From positions 1 through 35,505 of the forward strand of contig CAZWNO010000030.1 in NCBI GenBank assembly GCA_964635845.1: 35,505 nucleotides of DNA, read 5' to 3'. A program made the translations under genes and the position numbers. Source of the DNA: SZUA-365 sp964635845 (GTDB taxonomy: Bacteria; Bacteroidota; Ignavibacteria; SZUA-365). The notes below the pieces were generated by a model. That model did not search any database. It worked only from the letters and a program-made list of their open reading frames with translations, and had not been told where the DNA came from. How positions within the stretch are numbered: the stretch's first letter is position 1; each line of letters opens with the position of its first letter. Shown piece by piece: positions 1 to 9,681 of the stretch.

Positions 1-3000
1 GAAACGGTAGGAAATCGTACAGAAGGTGTCGAAAGGATTCGGATGAGTCTGATGCTCCGTCCGACCCTCGCGGAGGACCAGGGGCTCGAGACAGGGATCG
101 GTGGCGATCACGCGTCCGTCTCGCGCGTGCAGCGTGATGTGACCGCGGTTGAAGAGACTTGCGATCGTGTCGATGACGATCGGACTCTCGACGAAATCAC
201 CCGCGCCACCGCGTCCGCCGTACCGTCCCTCGACGCGCAGGCGCACGAGCACTCCATCCTGTTCCGCGAGCGGCGCGCCGGTGGTGTAATCACTGAGCAC
301 CACACGACCTGTCCGCTCGACCGCGAGGCGCGGACCGACCCATCCCGCGCCGGTCAGCGTGCCCGCGGCGGTAACGCCGACGGGGGACAGCACGGCGGGA
401 TCGTAGTCGAGATACAGGATATACTCCTCCAGATCCTTCCCGATTGTGCGATCGATGCCGAGGGGTACATCACGCTTTTCCCCGTGGCGAAGCAGGATGT
501 CCTGTGGCAGCGACACCGTCAGCTGCCGCGGGGAACCCTGCACCCACACCGAATCGATGCAGTCGACCGGATCGGTGTTGTCGGCATAGGCCGCGAAACG
601 CAGCTCGTGCATGGCATCAGCGTCGCCGCGAAGCGGACGCAGGCGCCATCGCGCCCGGGCGGTGCTCCCTGCCGCGAGGCTCGGGGGATCCAATGGTTTG
701 AGCGTGGTTTCACCCTGTTGAAGAAGCATGCCGGAGGGAATGACCAGCAGCGCGCGCAGGTTCTCCGCGACACCGGGTCCGAGGTTCGTGACGTCAAGCA
801 CGGCCACTGCCTCCTCGGGATCGAAGCGCGCGGCGGACCAATCAAATCGGATGCTATCCTCCGGTATCGAAAAACACACCGCGGACAACCGGGGCGGGAC
901 AGCGGCGGGAATGTGCACGGACACGCCGCAAACGGCCGGCGGAATCCCGTCCGTCGTAGCCACGGCCTCGAAGGAGACATCCGCCGCGAGGGCGCGTGTC
1001 AGGGCTTCGACACGCCAGACGAGACGGACCGCCGCACCGGGGTCGAGCGTCCCGGCAGGCTGTTCCGCCGTGTCGAGCAGCCGCACCGCGGCGTCAATAA
1101 CCCCGAGCGTGATGCGCACATCGCGCGCGGTCGCCGTGCCGATGTTTGTCGCAAGCACCGAGACGTCGAACGGATTTCCGAGATACCCGCCGGTCGCGGT
1201 GTCGAGATAGAGCGTGTCGATGGAAAGACAGCTGATGCGCAGGTCCGGCAGCTGCGCTTCGGGAATGTGCACCGATGCGCAGCATTCCGCGATCGTTCCG
1301 GCCGCGTCGGCCGCACGAACGCACAGGGTGAAGTCCCCCGCCTCGCGCGACGAATGCGGGTGCAGCCGCCATTCGACATTCACCGACATTCCCGCTCCCA
1401 TATCGCCGATATCCCGCACCGCGGTTTCACCACCGGCGAGCGAGACGCCCGGCGGAAGCACGGCCGTGAGTTTGAGCCCGGATCCAGTCGCGGTGCCGGT
1501 ATTCGTGATCCGGGCCGTGAACAGGAAAGGATCCGGTTCATGGCGTCCGTCGATGAACCGCAGCGAATCGGGCGCGGCGCAGTCGACGGCGTAGGAAGCC
1601 GCGCGCACGGGAGGAATCACGACCATCGTCCGGCATTCGGCAACCACGAGGTGCCGATCCAATCCGCCCTTGCCGCGCACCTGGAATTCCAGTGTGTCGA
1701 TATGCACCGCACTCCGCGGCAGCGCGCGCAGCGTCCACGACTCCTGCCGCCGCTCTCCCACCCGCATGATGCCGAGCGGGACGGAGGTTCGTCCCACCGG
1801 CGTGATCCCCGGTGTGCCGAGTAGCACGATCTCGCATTCTTCCGCATATGTCTCGCCCGCATTTTCCACCGTCGCCGTGACCGTGAACGGATTGGGCAGG
1901 TAATCCCCCACCGCTTCGTCGAAACGGAGTGAATCGACCTCGGCCTCGCAGCGTACATCGAAGCGCGGCATGCGCACACGCTGCACCCAGACGGGATGCA
2001 GGCACCAGGCAGGATTTGCATTCCCTCCCTGCACCTGCACTCGCACCGTGTCGAATCCGTCGGTATCACGCGGGTGGATGCGAACACGAAACACACCCGC
2101 TGCCGCCTCCCCGGCGGGAAGCAGGTCAGCCAGACGCAGGAGGGCCGGAGACAACGTCGTGAAGCGCGTGTCCTGCAGCAGCTGCGCCCGCACATCCGAT
2201 ACACCGCCGTCACCGACACTGCGCGCCTCGATGTGGATGTCGAACTCCCGCGGTTCGTAGTACTGCTCCCGGAAATATATCGTGTCGGGAGCGGTGACCG
2301 CGCAGGCGAGGGCGGCGCTCCGTGCGGCGTCTCCGCGCAGTTCGGTCGCGCATTCGATGGACGCATGGTTCGAGGCGGTGATCTGGAAGCGCACGGGCAG
2401 GGACGTTGCCTCGCTTCCGCGGCGGAGACGCACCTGCCAGCGCGCCACACCCGTCGCGCCGGGGGCGATGTTCCAGGGGGAACAGCGTTGGAGGTCCGTC
2501 ACCGGCGCGATAAGTTCGATGCGCGCGGTGTCGGTCACGAGCCGGGCATGCACGTCCCACGCCGTCCACGAGCCGGCGTTGTGCACGCGCACTTCCAGCG
2601 GCAGCGGATCCGGATCGTAGCGCTGTGAGGCATCATTCCAGAGTATCGTATCCGGTTTGCTGATTTCACACGTCAGCAGTGGCTCGCGACGGATGCGCAC
2701 CACGCCATCCCCCAGCACGGGCACGAGACAGTACCCGTCGAAATCCCACGAGACCAGCATGATGGGTGCGTCGATCGACGGTTGATTGGCTGCCGTGAAA
2801 AGCAGCTGCACAAGAATGCCCCCGTCGGTGTCGAGTTCGACATGCTCGCCGAAACGAATGCGCGCACCGTCGGCCAGCTCCTCGAAGGTCACGGCGCGGC
2901 CTTCCATGAGCGTCCCGCCGGTCCGCACCGCGCGCAGTCGCAGCCGCGATGTGTCGAAGCGCAGGCGTGTTTCCGACTGGGCGAAGATCTGGTGGACGGG

Positions 3001-4086
3001 CGATTCGAGCAGCAGCGGAAGAAGCACATCGCGACCCGCCTGCACATCGCCTTCGCCGATCCGGAGCTGCACCTCCGAAAACTGCATACTGTCGAGCGGC
3101 GCGACATACGAGCCGCGCGCGACCGCACTGTCGCCGCAGAAATCCGGGAGCAGCATTTCTACCTCGCGTTTCCGGCCGTCGGGACAGGTGGATACGTACG
3201 AAAACACGCATTCCTTGAAATCGTTTTTGATGAATGAACTGAACATCGCCGCGCGTCCCGCTTCCCCAATGTGTGGCAGCACACTGCCGCCGGACTGTCG
3301 CGCGATGTTTTCGAGGTGCCGGATTGTACGGCCCAGCACATACACACGCACGTCTTTCGCGATTGCGAGCGCGGTCACTTCTTCCGGCAACTGGTAGGTC
3401 TGGCTGGCGTTATCTTCGCCGTCGCTGAACACGATGACACCCCGGCAGCGATTCGTGGCATGTGCTGCCAGGTGTTCGATACCCGCCGCGATCGCATCAT
3501 AGGCCGCCGTGAGGCCAACGCCGAAATACCGCGGCACGGCACCCCTCAATCCCTGCTTGTCGGATGTCATCCCGACATCCAGCGTCACGTTCTGGTTGAA
3601 ACTGATAATGCCCGTCTCGTCGCAGGGAATTCCGTCGGGATTCATCGCGTCGATGTATTCGAGCGTGTATCTCCGGAGGACCCAGTTGTCGTCCTGCCAC
3701 TGCATCGATCCCGAACGGTCGAGCACCAGCACCGCCGACACACAGCAGTTGGTGTCCTCGACACAGCGCACCGTCACGTCCTTGACCGGCCGGCCATTTT
3801 CCCGCACGAGGAAATGTTTCGCCAGCATGTCCGGCCGGTATGCCCCCGCGCAATCAACGCGAAACACGAGGCGTATCAGCGGATACTGTCGCGAATCGAT
3901 GCGCTTGAGTGTCAGCGTCGGCTGCGCGTACAGCAGCGGCGCGAGCGACAGAAAGAGCATCGCGGTGAATAACGAAAGTGCGAACGCCCCGAGGTTGGGT
4001 AGAAACAGATGCCGTGGTCGGTTATTATTCCGTACCCTGTCGCACTCGTGAATGGACTCTGGATACTCGCGAGATCCGGCAATCAT
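1..4086 (-). CDS. Giant secreted VWA-domain protein with six tandem repeats and T9SS tail (partial, runs off window)
   Basis: The minus-strand frame has no stop codon from position 4086 to the window edge, giving at least 1,362 codons. The ATG at 4086 follows a GGGGG purine stretch. A hydrophobic signal segment ending LLYAQ lies near residues 34-54, so the N-terminal extension is long. A von Willebrand A domain spans about residues 117-287, with a MIDAS DxSxS motif (DRSGSM, D123) and a later SDGEDN. A beta-rich, cohesin-like stretch follows (about 338-466). Six tandem repeats of about 117 residues occupy about 475-1180; each has a (P)DSLRF-like opening, a PDPF/PNPF turn and a V.NxG..A core, as in CARDB/DUF11-type Ig-like modules. 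A second cohesin-like stretch leads to HPNPFDTF, the usual start of a type IX sorting domain; the last ~60-70 residues lie outside the window. Probable role: cell-surface adhesion or binding (inference). Confidence 0.9.
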   Translation of the reverse strand, partial: MIAGSREYPESIHECDRVRNNNRPRHLFLPNLGAFALSLFTAMLFLSLAPLLYAQPTLTLKRIDSRQYPLIRLVFRVDCAGAYRPDMLAKHFLVRENGRPVKDVTVRCVEDTNCCVSAVLVLDRSGSMQWQDDNWVLRRYTLEYIDAMNPDGIPCDETGIISFNQNVTLDVGMTSDKQGLRGAVPRYFGVGLTAAYDAIAAGIEHLAAHATNRCRGVIVFSDGEDNASQTYQLPEEVTALAIAKDVRVYVLGRTIRHLENIARQSGGSVLPHIGEAGRAAMFSSFIKNDFKECVFSYVSTCPDGRKREVEMLLPDFCGDSAVARGSYVAPLDSMQFSEVQLRIGEGDVQAGRDVLLPLLLESPVHQIFAQSETRLRFDTSRLRLRAVRTGGTLMEGRAVTFEELADGARIRFGEHVELDTDGGILVQLLFTAANQPSIDAPIMLVSWDFDGYCLVPVLGDGVVRIRREPLLTCEISKPDTILWNDASQRYDPDPLPLEVRVHNAGSWTAWDVHARLVTDTARIELIAPVTDLQRCSPWNIAPGATGVARWQVRLRRGSEATSLPVRFQITASNHASIECATELRGDAARSAALACAVTAPDTIYFREQYYEPREFDIHIEARSVGDGGVSDVRAQLLQDTRFTTLSPALLRLADLLPAGEAAAGVFRVRIHPRDTDGFDTVRVQVQGGNANPAWCLHPVWVQRVRMPRFDVRCEAEVDSLRFDEAVGDYLPNPFTVTATVENAGETYAEECEIVLLGTPGITPVGRTSVPLGIMRVGERRQESWTLRALPRSAVHIDTLEFQVRGKGGLDRHLVVAECRTMVVIPPVRAASYAVDCAAPDSLRFIDGRHEPDPFLFTARITNTGTATGSGLKLTAVLPPGVSLAGGETAVRDIGDMGAGMSVNVEWRLHPHSSREAGDFTLCVRAADAAGTIAECCASVHIPEAQLPDLRISCLSIDTLYLDTATGGYLGNPFDVSVLATNIGTATARDVRITLGVIDAAVRLLDTAEQPAGTLDPGAAVRLVWRVEALTRALAADVSFEAVATTDGIPPAVCGVSVHIPAAVPPRLSAVCFSIPEDSIRFDWSAARFDPEEAVAVLDVTNLGPGVAENLRALLVIPSGMLLQQGETTLKPLDPPSLAAGSTARARWRLRPLRGDADAMHELRFAAYADNTDPVDCIDSVWVQGSPRQLTVSLPQDILLRHGEKRDVPLGIDRTIGKDLEEYILYLDYDPAVLSPVGVTAAGTLTGAGWVGPRLAVERTGRVVLSDYTTGAPLAEQDGVLVRLRVEGRYGGRGGAGDFVESPIVIDTIASLFNRGHITLHARDGRVIATDPCLEPLVLREGRTEHQTHPNPFDTFCTISYRF

Positions 4087-4428
4087 GGTGCCCCCGTGTC
4101 TGCCGCCGCCGACGCGACGCTAATCCATAAATTCCGTGTGATATATCCGATATGAGAGATGGTATGATACGAATCGACGCGTCGGAAATCAAGTCCCCTG
4201 TTCATCCTCAATACAGATCCCGCGCATTCGTGCGAAAGCCGGCAGGTGTCCGTGAGGATCAAGGAGTTCGTCTGCCGCGATACCGTGCGTTGTCTACGGA
4301 TTGTGCGAAATAATGTGATTTCCGGACCCGAAGTCGTCCTGCCGCCGCGGCATGGCTTCGTGATGCTTTCTCTGTCCCGGTTCGGTGCCCGGAACATATA
4401 TGGCTGGGAGGTCGCGGGTAGGAAATAA
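4087..4428. other. Intergenic region upstream of the VWA gene
   Basis: These 342 bases lie between the stop of the histidine kinase gene and the start of the VWA gene, both on the minus strand. I see the promoter at 4164-4192 and no convincing hairpin terminator for the kinase gene. A 104-codon minus-strand frame (4083-4397) is open, but its translation has no domain-like pattern and the promoter lies inside it, so I do not call it a gene. Confidence 0.5.
4164..4192 (-). promoter_or_regulatory. Putative sigma70 promoter of the VWA-protein gene
   Basis: On the minus strand TTGATT (4192-4187) is separated by 17 bases from TATCAT (4169-4164). This would start transcription near 4157, leaving a leader of about 70 nt before the ATG at 4086. 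The spacing is ideal and each hexamer differs from consensus at two positions. Prediction from sequence only. Confidence 0.5.
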
Positions 4429-6369
<1,941 letters not shown>

Positions 6370-6672
6370 ACGGTCTCCTGCTGCGGGTGTGGGAGAAAGG
6401 ATCAGCGATACGCGAACGGAATTGTGACGGAATATAGCACGAAAAATCTTTTCTCTCTGCACCCGTGTTTTTCGTTGCATTTCAATACATGCCGGTGATA
6501 TCTTTCCCGCGAGTCAATCTCGAATACATCAATCAGGCGCATCGCGGCGGAGCCGTGTTCAACGAACGCGGAGCTGTACACTCTGCAGTCAGCGCCCACA
6601 CCTTCGGCAGGCATTTCTTTCCCTGCGATCTCCCGCTGTTATCCCCTGTCCTTCACCATCGGGCCCAGACGA
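6370..6672. other. Divergent intergenic region between the kinase and two exported proteins
   Basis: This 303-base region separates divergent transcription units. Besides the kinase -10 element, the plus strand has TTGCAT (6475-6480), 18 bases, then TATCTT (6499-6504), a weak candidate promoter for the gene at 6673. No ORF here has a convincing start or composition. Confidence 0.4.
6431..6439 (-). promoter_or_regulatory. Possible extended -10 element of the histidine kinase gene
   Basis: The minus strand reads TGCTATATT (6439-6431), an extended -10 form, about 62 bases upstream of the kinase ATG. No good -35 hexamer is present at 16-18 bases, so this rests on the -10 alone. Confidence 0.35.
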
Positions 6673-7362
6673 ATGTCTCGCTTCGTACGGTATTGCATGC
6701 TGTTCCTGCTCATCCCTCCGTCGGTCCGGGCGCAGACGACCGCGGCGCCGGAGAAGAACGAATTCAGCTACCTGGTTCGTCCATCGTTCACGTTTCTCAT
6801 GTCCACCGAGCAGGGCAAGGACGCGGAAGCGCTCGTGCTGTCGATGTACGGACAACTGCGATCGCAGATGTCCTTTGACATATCCCCGGTACACGTGAAA
6901 TCCTACCTCAATGCCGATTTCAAACGCGAAGCCTATTCCGATGCCGCGCCGAGGAATCTCCGGGATGATCTCATCGTTTCCGTCATTCCTTCGGTCCTCG
7001 TCTCGGAGAAATTCAACGTCAGTCTCTTCCTCGAACTGACGATGGAAACGGATATGGCCAATAAGGCCAAGAATGTCAAGCTGGAATCAGGCTACAGCGG
7101 ACTCGTCAGCTTCGAATACTCCAACGACATCACCGAAAACCTGTCGTCATTCATCCGGACCTTCGGCATCGCGCTGTCGAAGGGGGATCTCGCGTCTTTC
7201 TTCGAGAATCCACACGCCGTCGCCGAATTCGAGGCAGGCGTGACCTACAAGGTGTTTTCCTTCCGCTACGATCTCCGGATAGTCTACGATCCCAATTATT
7301 CGATGCGCCGCCAGCTCGATCAATCGGCTTCCTTTGGCATTCAGCTTGAATTCAAGGACTGA
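6673..7362 (+). CDS. Exported protein of unknown function, probably a small outer-membrane barrel
   Basis: I do not recognise the family. The 229-residue product begins with a short signal peptide (MSRFVRYCMLFLLIPPSVRAQ, cleavage after the RAQ). The mature part alternates short polar and hydrophobic strands (for example NVSLFLELTME, YSGLVSFEYSN, KVFSFRYDLRIVYD, SFGIQLEFKD) and ends in an aromatic-rich strand, as in small outer-membrane beta-barrels. No strong Shine-Dalgarno sequence precedes the ATG, so a start at the internal Met9 is possible. The next exported-protein gene follows 48 bases downstream and is probably co-transcribed. The divergent histidine kinase may regulate or sense this pair (inference from position only). 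Confidence 0.75.
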   Translation: MSRFVRYCMLFLLIPPSVRAQTTAAPEKNEFSYLVRPSFTFLMSTEQGKDAEALVLSMYGQLRSQMSFDISPVHVKSYLNADFKREAYSDAAPRNLRDDLIVSVIPSVLVSEKFNVSLFLELTMETDMANKAKNVKLESGYSGLVSFEYSNDITENLSSFIRTFGIALSKGDLASFFENPHAVAEFEAGVTYKVFSFRYDLRIVYDPNYSMRRQLDQSASFGIQLEFKD

Positions 7363-7410
7363 AATCCCCGAACCACTCATCCGTCCATCCATCACTAGAG
7401 GAGTATTCTT

Positions 7411-7827
7411 ATGAAGCAGATACAAAGGATTTCCGGTATTTTTCTCGTTCTCGCTCTCCTCGCGACCACGCTCTGGGCACTCGCGGAAAGCAAATCCGTC
7501 ACCTTTCTCTTCGAAGCCGCCTGGGAGAAGGATGCCGAGCTGCCCGGGGGCGGCGTGATCGTCAGCCGCGGCGAGGGAACCAATGGAGTGATTTCCGTGG
7601 ATCTCCCGCTGCCCCCGCCCAGCATGTCCAGCGAGGGCCCGATCGAGCTGGGCGCGGACGAGGTGACCTACATGGATATCACCGTCGAGGATGAAGACGG
7701 CGTCGTCCGCCACTATACCGACGAACACATCAGGACGGTCAACTACCGGATCGATCTAGAGCACGAATGGGACAACGGCGTGACCCAGAAGTACCGTGTG
7801 ATAAACATGGTGGAGGAAAAGCAGTAG
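7411..7827 (+). CDS. Small exported acidic protein of unknown function
   Basis: The product has 138 residues and starts at an ATG eight bases after a strong GAGGAG. A classical signal peptide (MKQIQRISGIFLVLALLATTLWALA) is followed by an acidic, beta-rich domain of about 110 residues containing PLPPPSMSSEGP and a YMDITVEDEDGVV segment. No cysteine or catalytic motif is visible, and no known family is recognised. It shares a likely transcript with the barrel-like protein 48 bases upstream. The exported location is well supported by the signal peptide; the function is unknown. Confidence 0.85.
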   Translation: MKQIQRISGIFLVLALLATTLWALAESKSVTFLFEAAWEKDAELPGGGVIVSRGEGTNGVISVDLPLPPPSMSSEGPIELGADEVTYMDITVEDEDGVVRHYTDEHIRTVNYRIDLEHEWDNGVTQKYRVINMVEEKQ

Positions 7828-7940
7828 CCGTACTTCTCTCCCCGCCGGTTCCAGTCTCGCGCGTTGCGGCCGGAAGGCAGCGCGCGCGGGGCGGTTCCGC
7901 TCGCGAATCACGCGCCGTGATATTCCGCGCGTTTCCCGTC

Positions 7941-7968
7941 TTGCATTTGTTTCGGATTCTGCTATTAT
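7941..7968 (+). promoter_or_regulatory. Putative sigma70 promoter with extended -10 for the LRR gene
   Basis: TTGCAT (7941-7946) is followed by 16 bases and TATTAT (7963-7968), with TGC immediately before the -10 hexamer (extended -10). It lies about 85 bases upstream of the chosen LRR start, in the 232-base gap after the preceding gene. Confidence 0.5.
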
Positions 7969-8059
7969 TGTCCTCATTCAGGTATATATGCAACTCCGCC
8001 GCCGCCGTGATGAGACGGCGCGGCGGCCATGGCACATTTCCAACAGTGAGGCAAAGATC

Positions 8060-9640
8060 ATGTGGCAGATTCGGTTCATCGTTTTCGCCGCGGCGCTCGC
8101 ATCCTGCCTGCTCCCGACCTCAGTGCTGCGCGCACAGGTGGACGCACAGGATTCGCTCGCGCTCGTCGCACTCTACAACAGTACCAACGGTGCACTGTGG
8201 AAATCCCACGAGAACTGGCTCACAGGATCCGTCTCGACTTGGGAAGGGATTACCGTCATGGAAGGCCGGGTGACACATGTCATACTTCCGGAGAACAATC
8301 TCTCCGGTACGCTGCCACCGGAAATCGGCGCACTTACGCAATGTCTGCGCCTCGACCTCAGCACGAACGGGATCAGCGGCGGCATTCCCTCGGAGATAGG
8401 AAATCTCACGCGTTGCACCTCGCTGGATCTGGGGAGGAACGAACTTACGGGATCCATCCCTTCGGCCATCGGGAACCTGAATGTTCTGCGATGGCTGAAC
8501 CTGAACGGGAACGAACTGTCGGGAAGCATCCCGTCCAGCATCGGAAACATGGACAGCCTCCGCACATTGATCCTCAGCGTCAATCAGCTCAGCGGTCCGA
8601 TACCGAACTCCCTTTTCTCGCTCGTGAAACTCCAGGACCTGCATCTGAATCAGAACCAGCTCGACGGCGAACTCTCTTCCGCGTTTGGAAACATGGCGTC
8701 GCTTCGATTTGTCGCGATACATTTGAACGAATTCACCGGCACCATCCCCGCGGCGTTCGGAAACCTGCCGCAACTCTCCTGGCTCAATCTGAACGGGAAT
8801 AATCTGGAAGGCGGCATACCGCCCTCCCTGGGCAATCTCACGCAGCTCGAATTCCTGAGTCTGCACCACAACTCCCTCAGCGGAGCCGTACCGGGTCAGA
8901 TCACACAATGCAGGAAGCTGGCGACGATCGTTCTCGAGCACAATCAGCTCACGGGATTACCCGATCTCACATCGATCGACTCGCTCCGCGAACTGGATGT
9001 GCATGACAACAGGCTGACCTTCGAAGACATAGAACCGAATATCGGCATCCCCGGCATCATCTATTCACCGCAGGCGAGGCTCGGGCGGATGCATGATACC
9101 ACCCTGACCGAGGGCGGCTCCATCATCTTCTCCGTCACCGCCGGCGGAAGCGCGAATCAATACCAGTGGATGAAGGACGGGGAGGACATACCCGGCGCGC
9201 GGTCCGTCACTTACGCGATCTCACAGATCACACCCGACGATGAAGGCCGCTATGTCTGCGAAGTCACGAGTTCCATCGTCCGCGATCTGACGCTGCTGAC
9301 GGAGCCCGTGACGCTGATCGTCGACGAGAAGACGGAGGTCGACATCCCTGCGCGCATCCCGCCAAGTGCACAACTGGGTTGGAATTATCCGAATCCCTTT
9401 TCGGAACGGACGGTCATTCCGCTGCGCCTCTCGTCGCCCTCACCGGTGTCGCTCGAGGTTCATGATTTGCTCGGCAGGTGCGTGCGCAGACTGCTTCAGG
9501 AGCACAGGGACAGCGGCACGAGTACGGTCACGTGGAACGGACGCGACGATCATGGAAGACTCGTCCCGCCGGGAATCTATCTTCTCCTTCTGCGCACGCC
9601 GCAGGCTGTCGAGGCGAGACGATTGGTTATCGCCCGCTGA
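8060..9640 (+). CDS. Secreted plant-type leucine-rich-repeat protein with Ig-like domain and T9SS tail
   Basis: I place the start at the ATG at 8060 (526 residues), which gives a clean signal peptide (MWQIRFIVFAAALASCLLP, ending LRAQ); an earlier in-frame start adds 24 Arg-rich residues. After an N-terminal cap (DSLALVALYNSTNGALW) come about eleven 24-residue repeats (about residues 70-330) of the plant-specific type, LxxLxLxxNxLSGxIPxxxGNLxx. An Ig-like domain (about 357-420) has the paired YQW and GRYVCEV signatures. The C terminus (about 439-526) is a complete T9SS sorting domain: NYPNPF, LEVHDLLGR, TVTWNGRD, GIYLLLL. Such proteins are exported and attached to or released from the cell surface; the LRR solenoid suggests protein binding (inference). 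The next gene starts 41 bases downstream and is probably in the same operon. Confidence 0.93.
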   Translation: MWQIRFIVFAAALASCLLPTSVLRAQVDAQDSLALVALYNSTNGALWKSHENWLTGSVSTWEGITVMEGRVTHVILPENNLSGTLPPEIGALTQCLRLDLSTNGISGGIPSEIGNLTRCTSLDLGRNELTGSIPSAIGNLNVLRWLNLNGNELSGSIPSSIGNMDSLRTLILSVNQLSGPIPNSLFSLVKLQDLHLNQNQLDGELSSAFGNMASLRFVAIHLNEFTGTIPAAFGNLPQLSWLNLNGNNLEGGIPPSLGNLTQLEFLSLHHNSLSGAVPGQITQCRKLATIVLEHNQLTGLPDLTSIDSLRELDVHDNRLTFEDIEPNIGIPGIIYSPQARLGRMHDTTLTEGGSIIFSVTAGGSANQYQWMKDGEDIPGARSVTYAISQITPDDEGRYVCEVTSSIVRDLTLLTEPVTLIVDEKTEVDIPARIPPSAQLGWNYPNPFSERTVIPLRLSSPSPVSLEVHDLLGRCVRRLLQEHRDSGTSTVTWNGRDDHGRLVPPGIYLLLLRTPQAVEARRLVIAR

Positions 9641-9681
9641 GAACATATTATGAAGGACTGATTCATCTCCCGGAGGCCGCC

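Noticed and set aside
43..3972. Long plus-strand frames opposite the VWA protein (for example 43-1824 and 3271-3972)
   Set aside because: The minus strand has one uninterrupted frame with signal peptide, VWA motif, repeats and T9SS start; the plus frames are Arg/His-rich shadows with no recognisable motif.
4083..4397. 104-codon minus-strand ORF whose stop overlaps the VWA start (ATGA)
   Set aside because: The translation has no domain-like pattern, no ribosome site is convincing, and a good sigma70 promoter for the VWA gene lies inside it.
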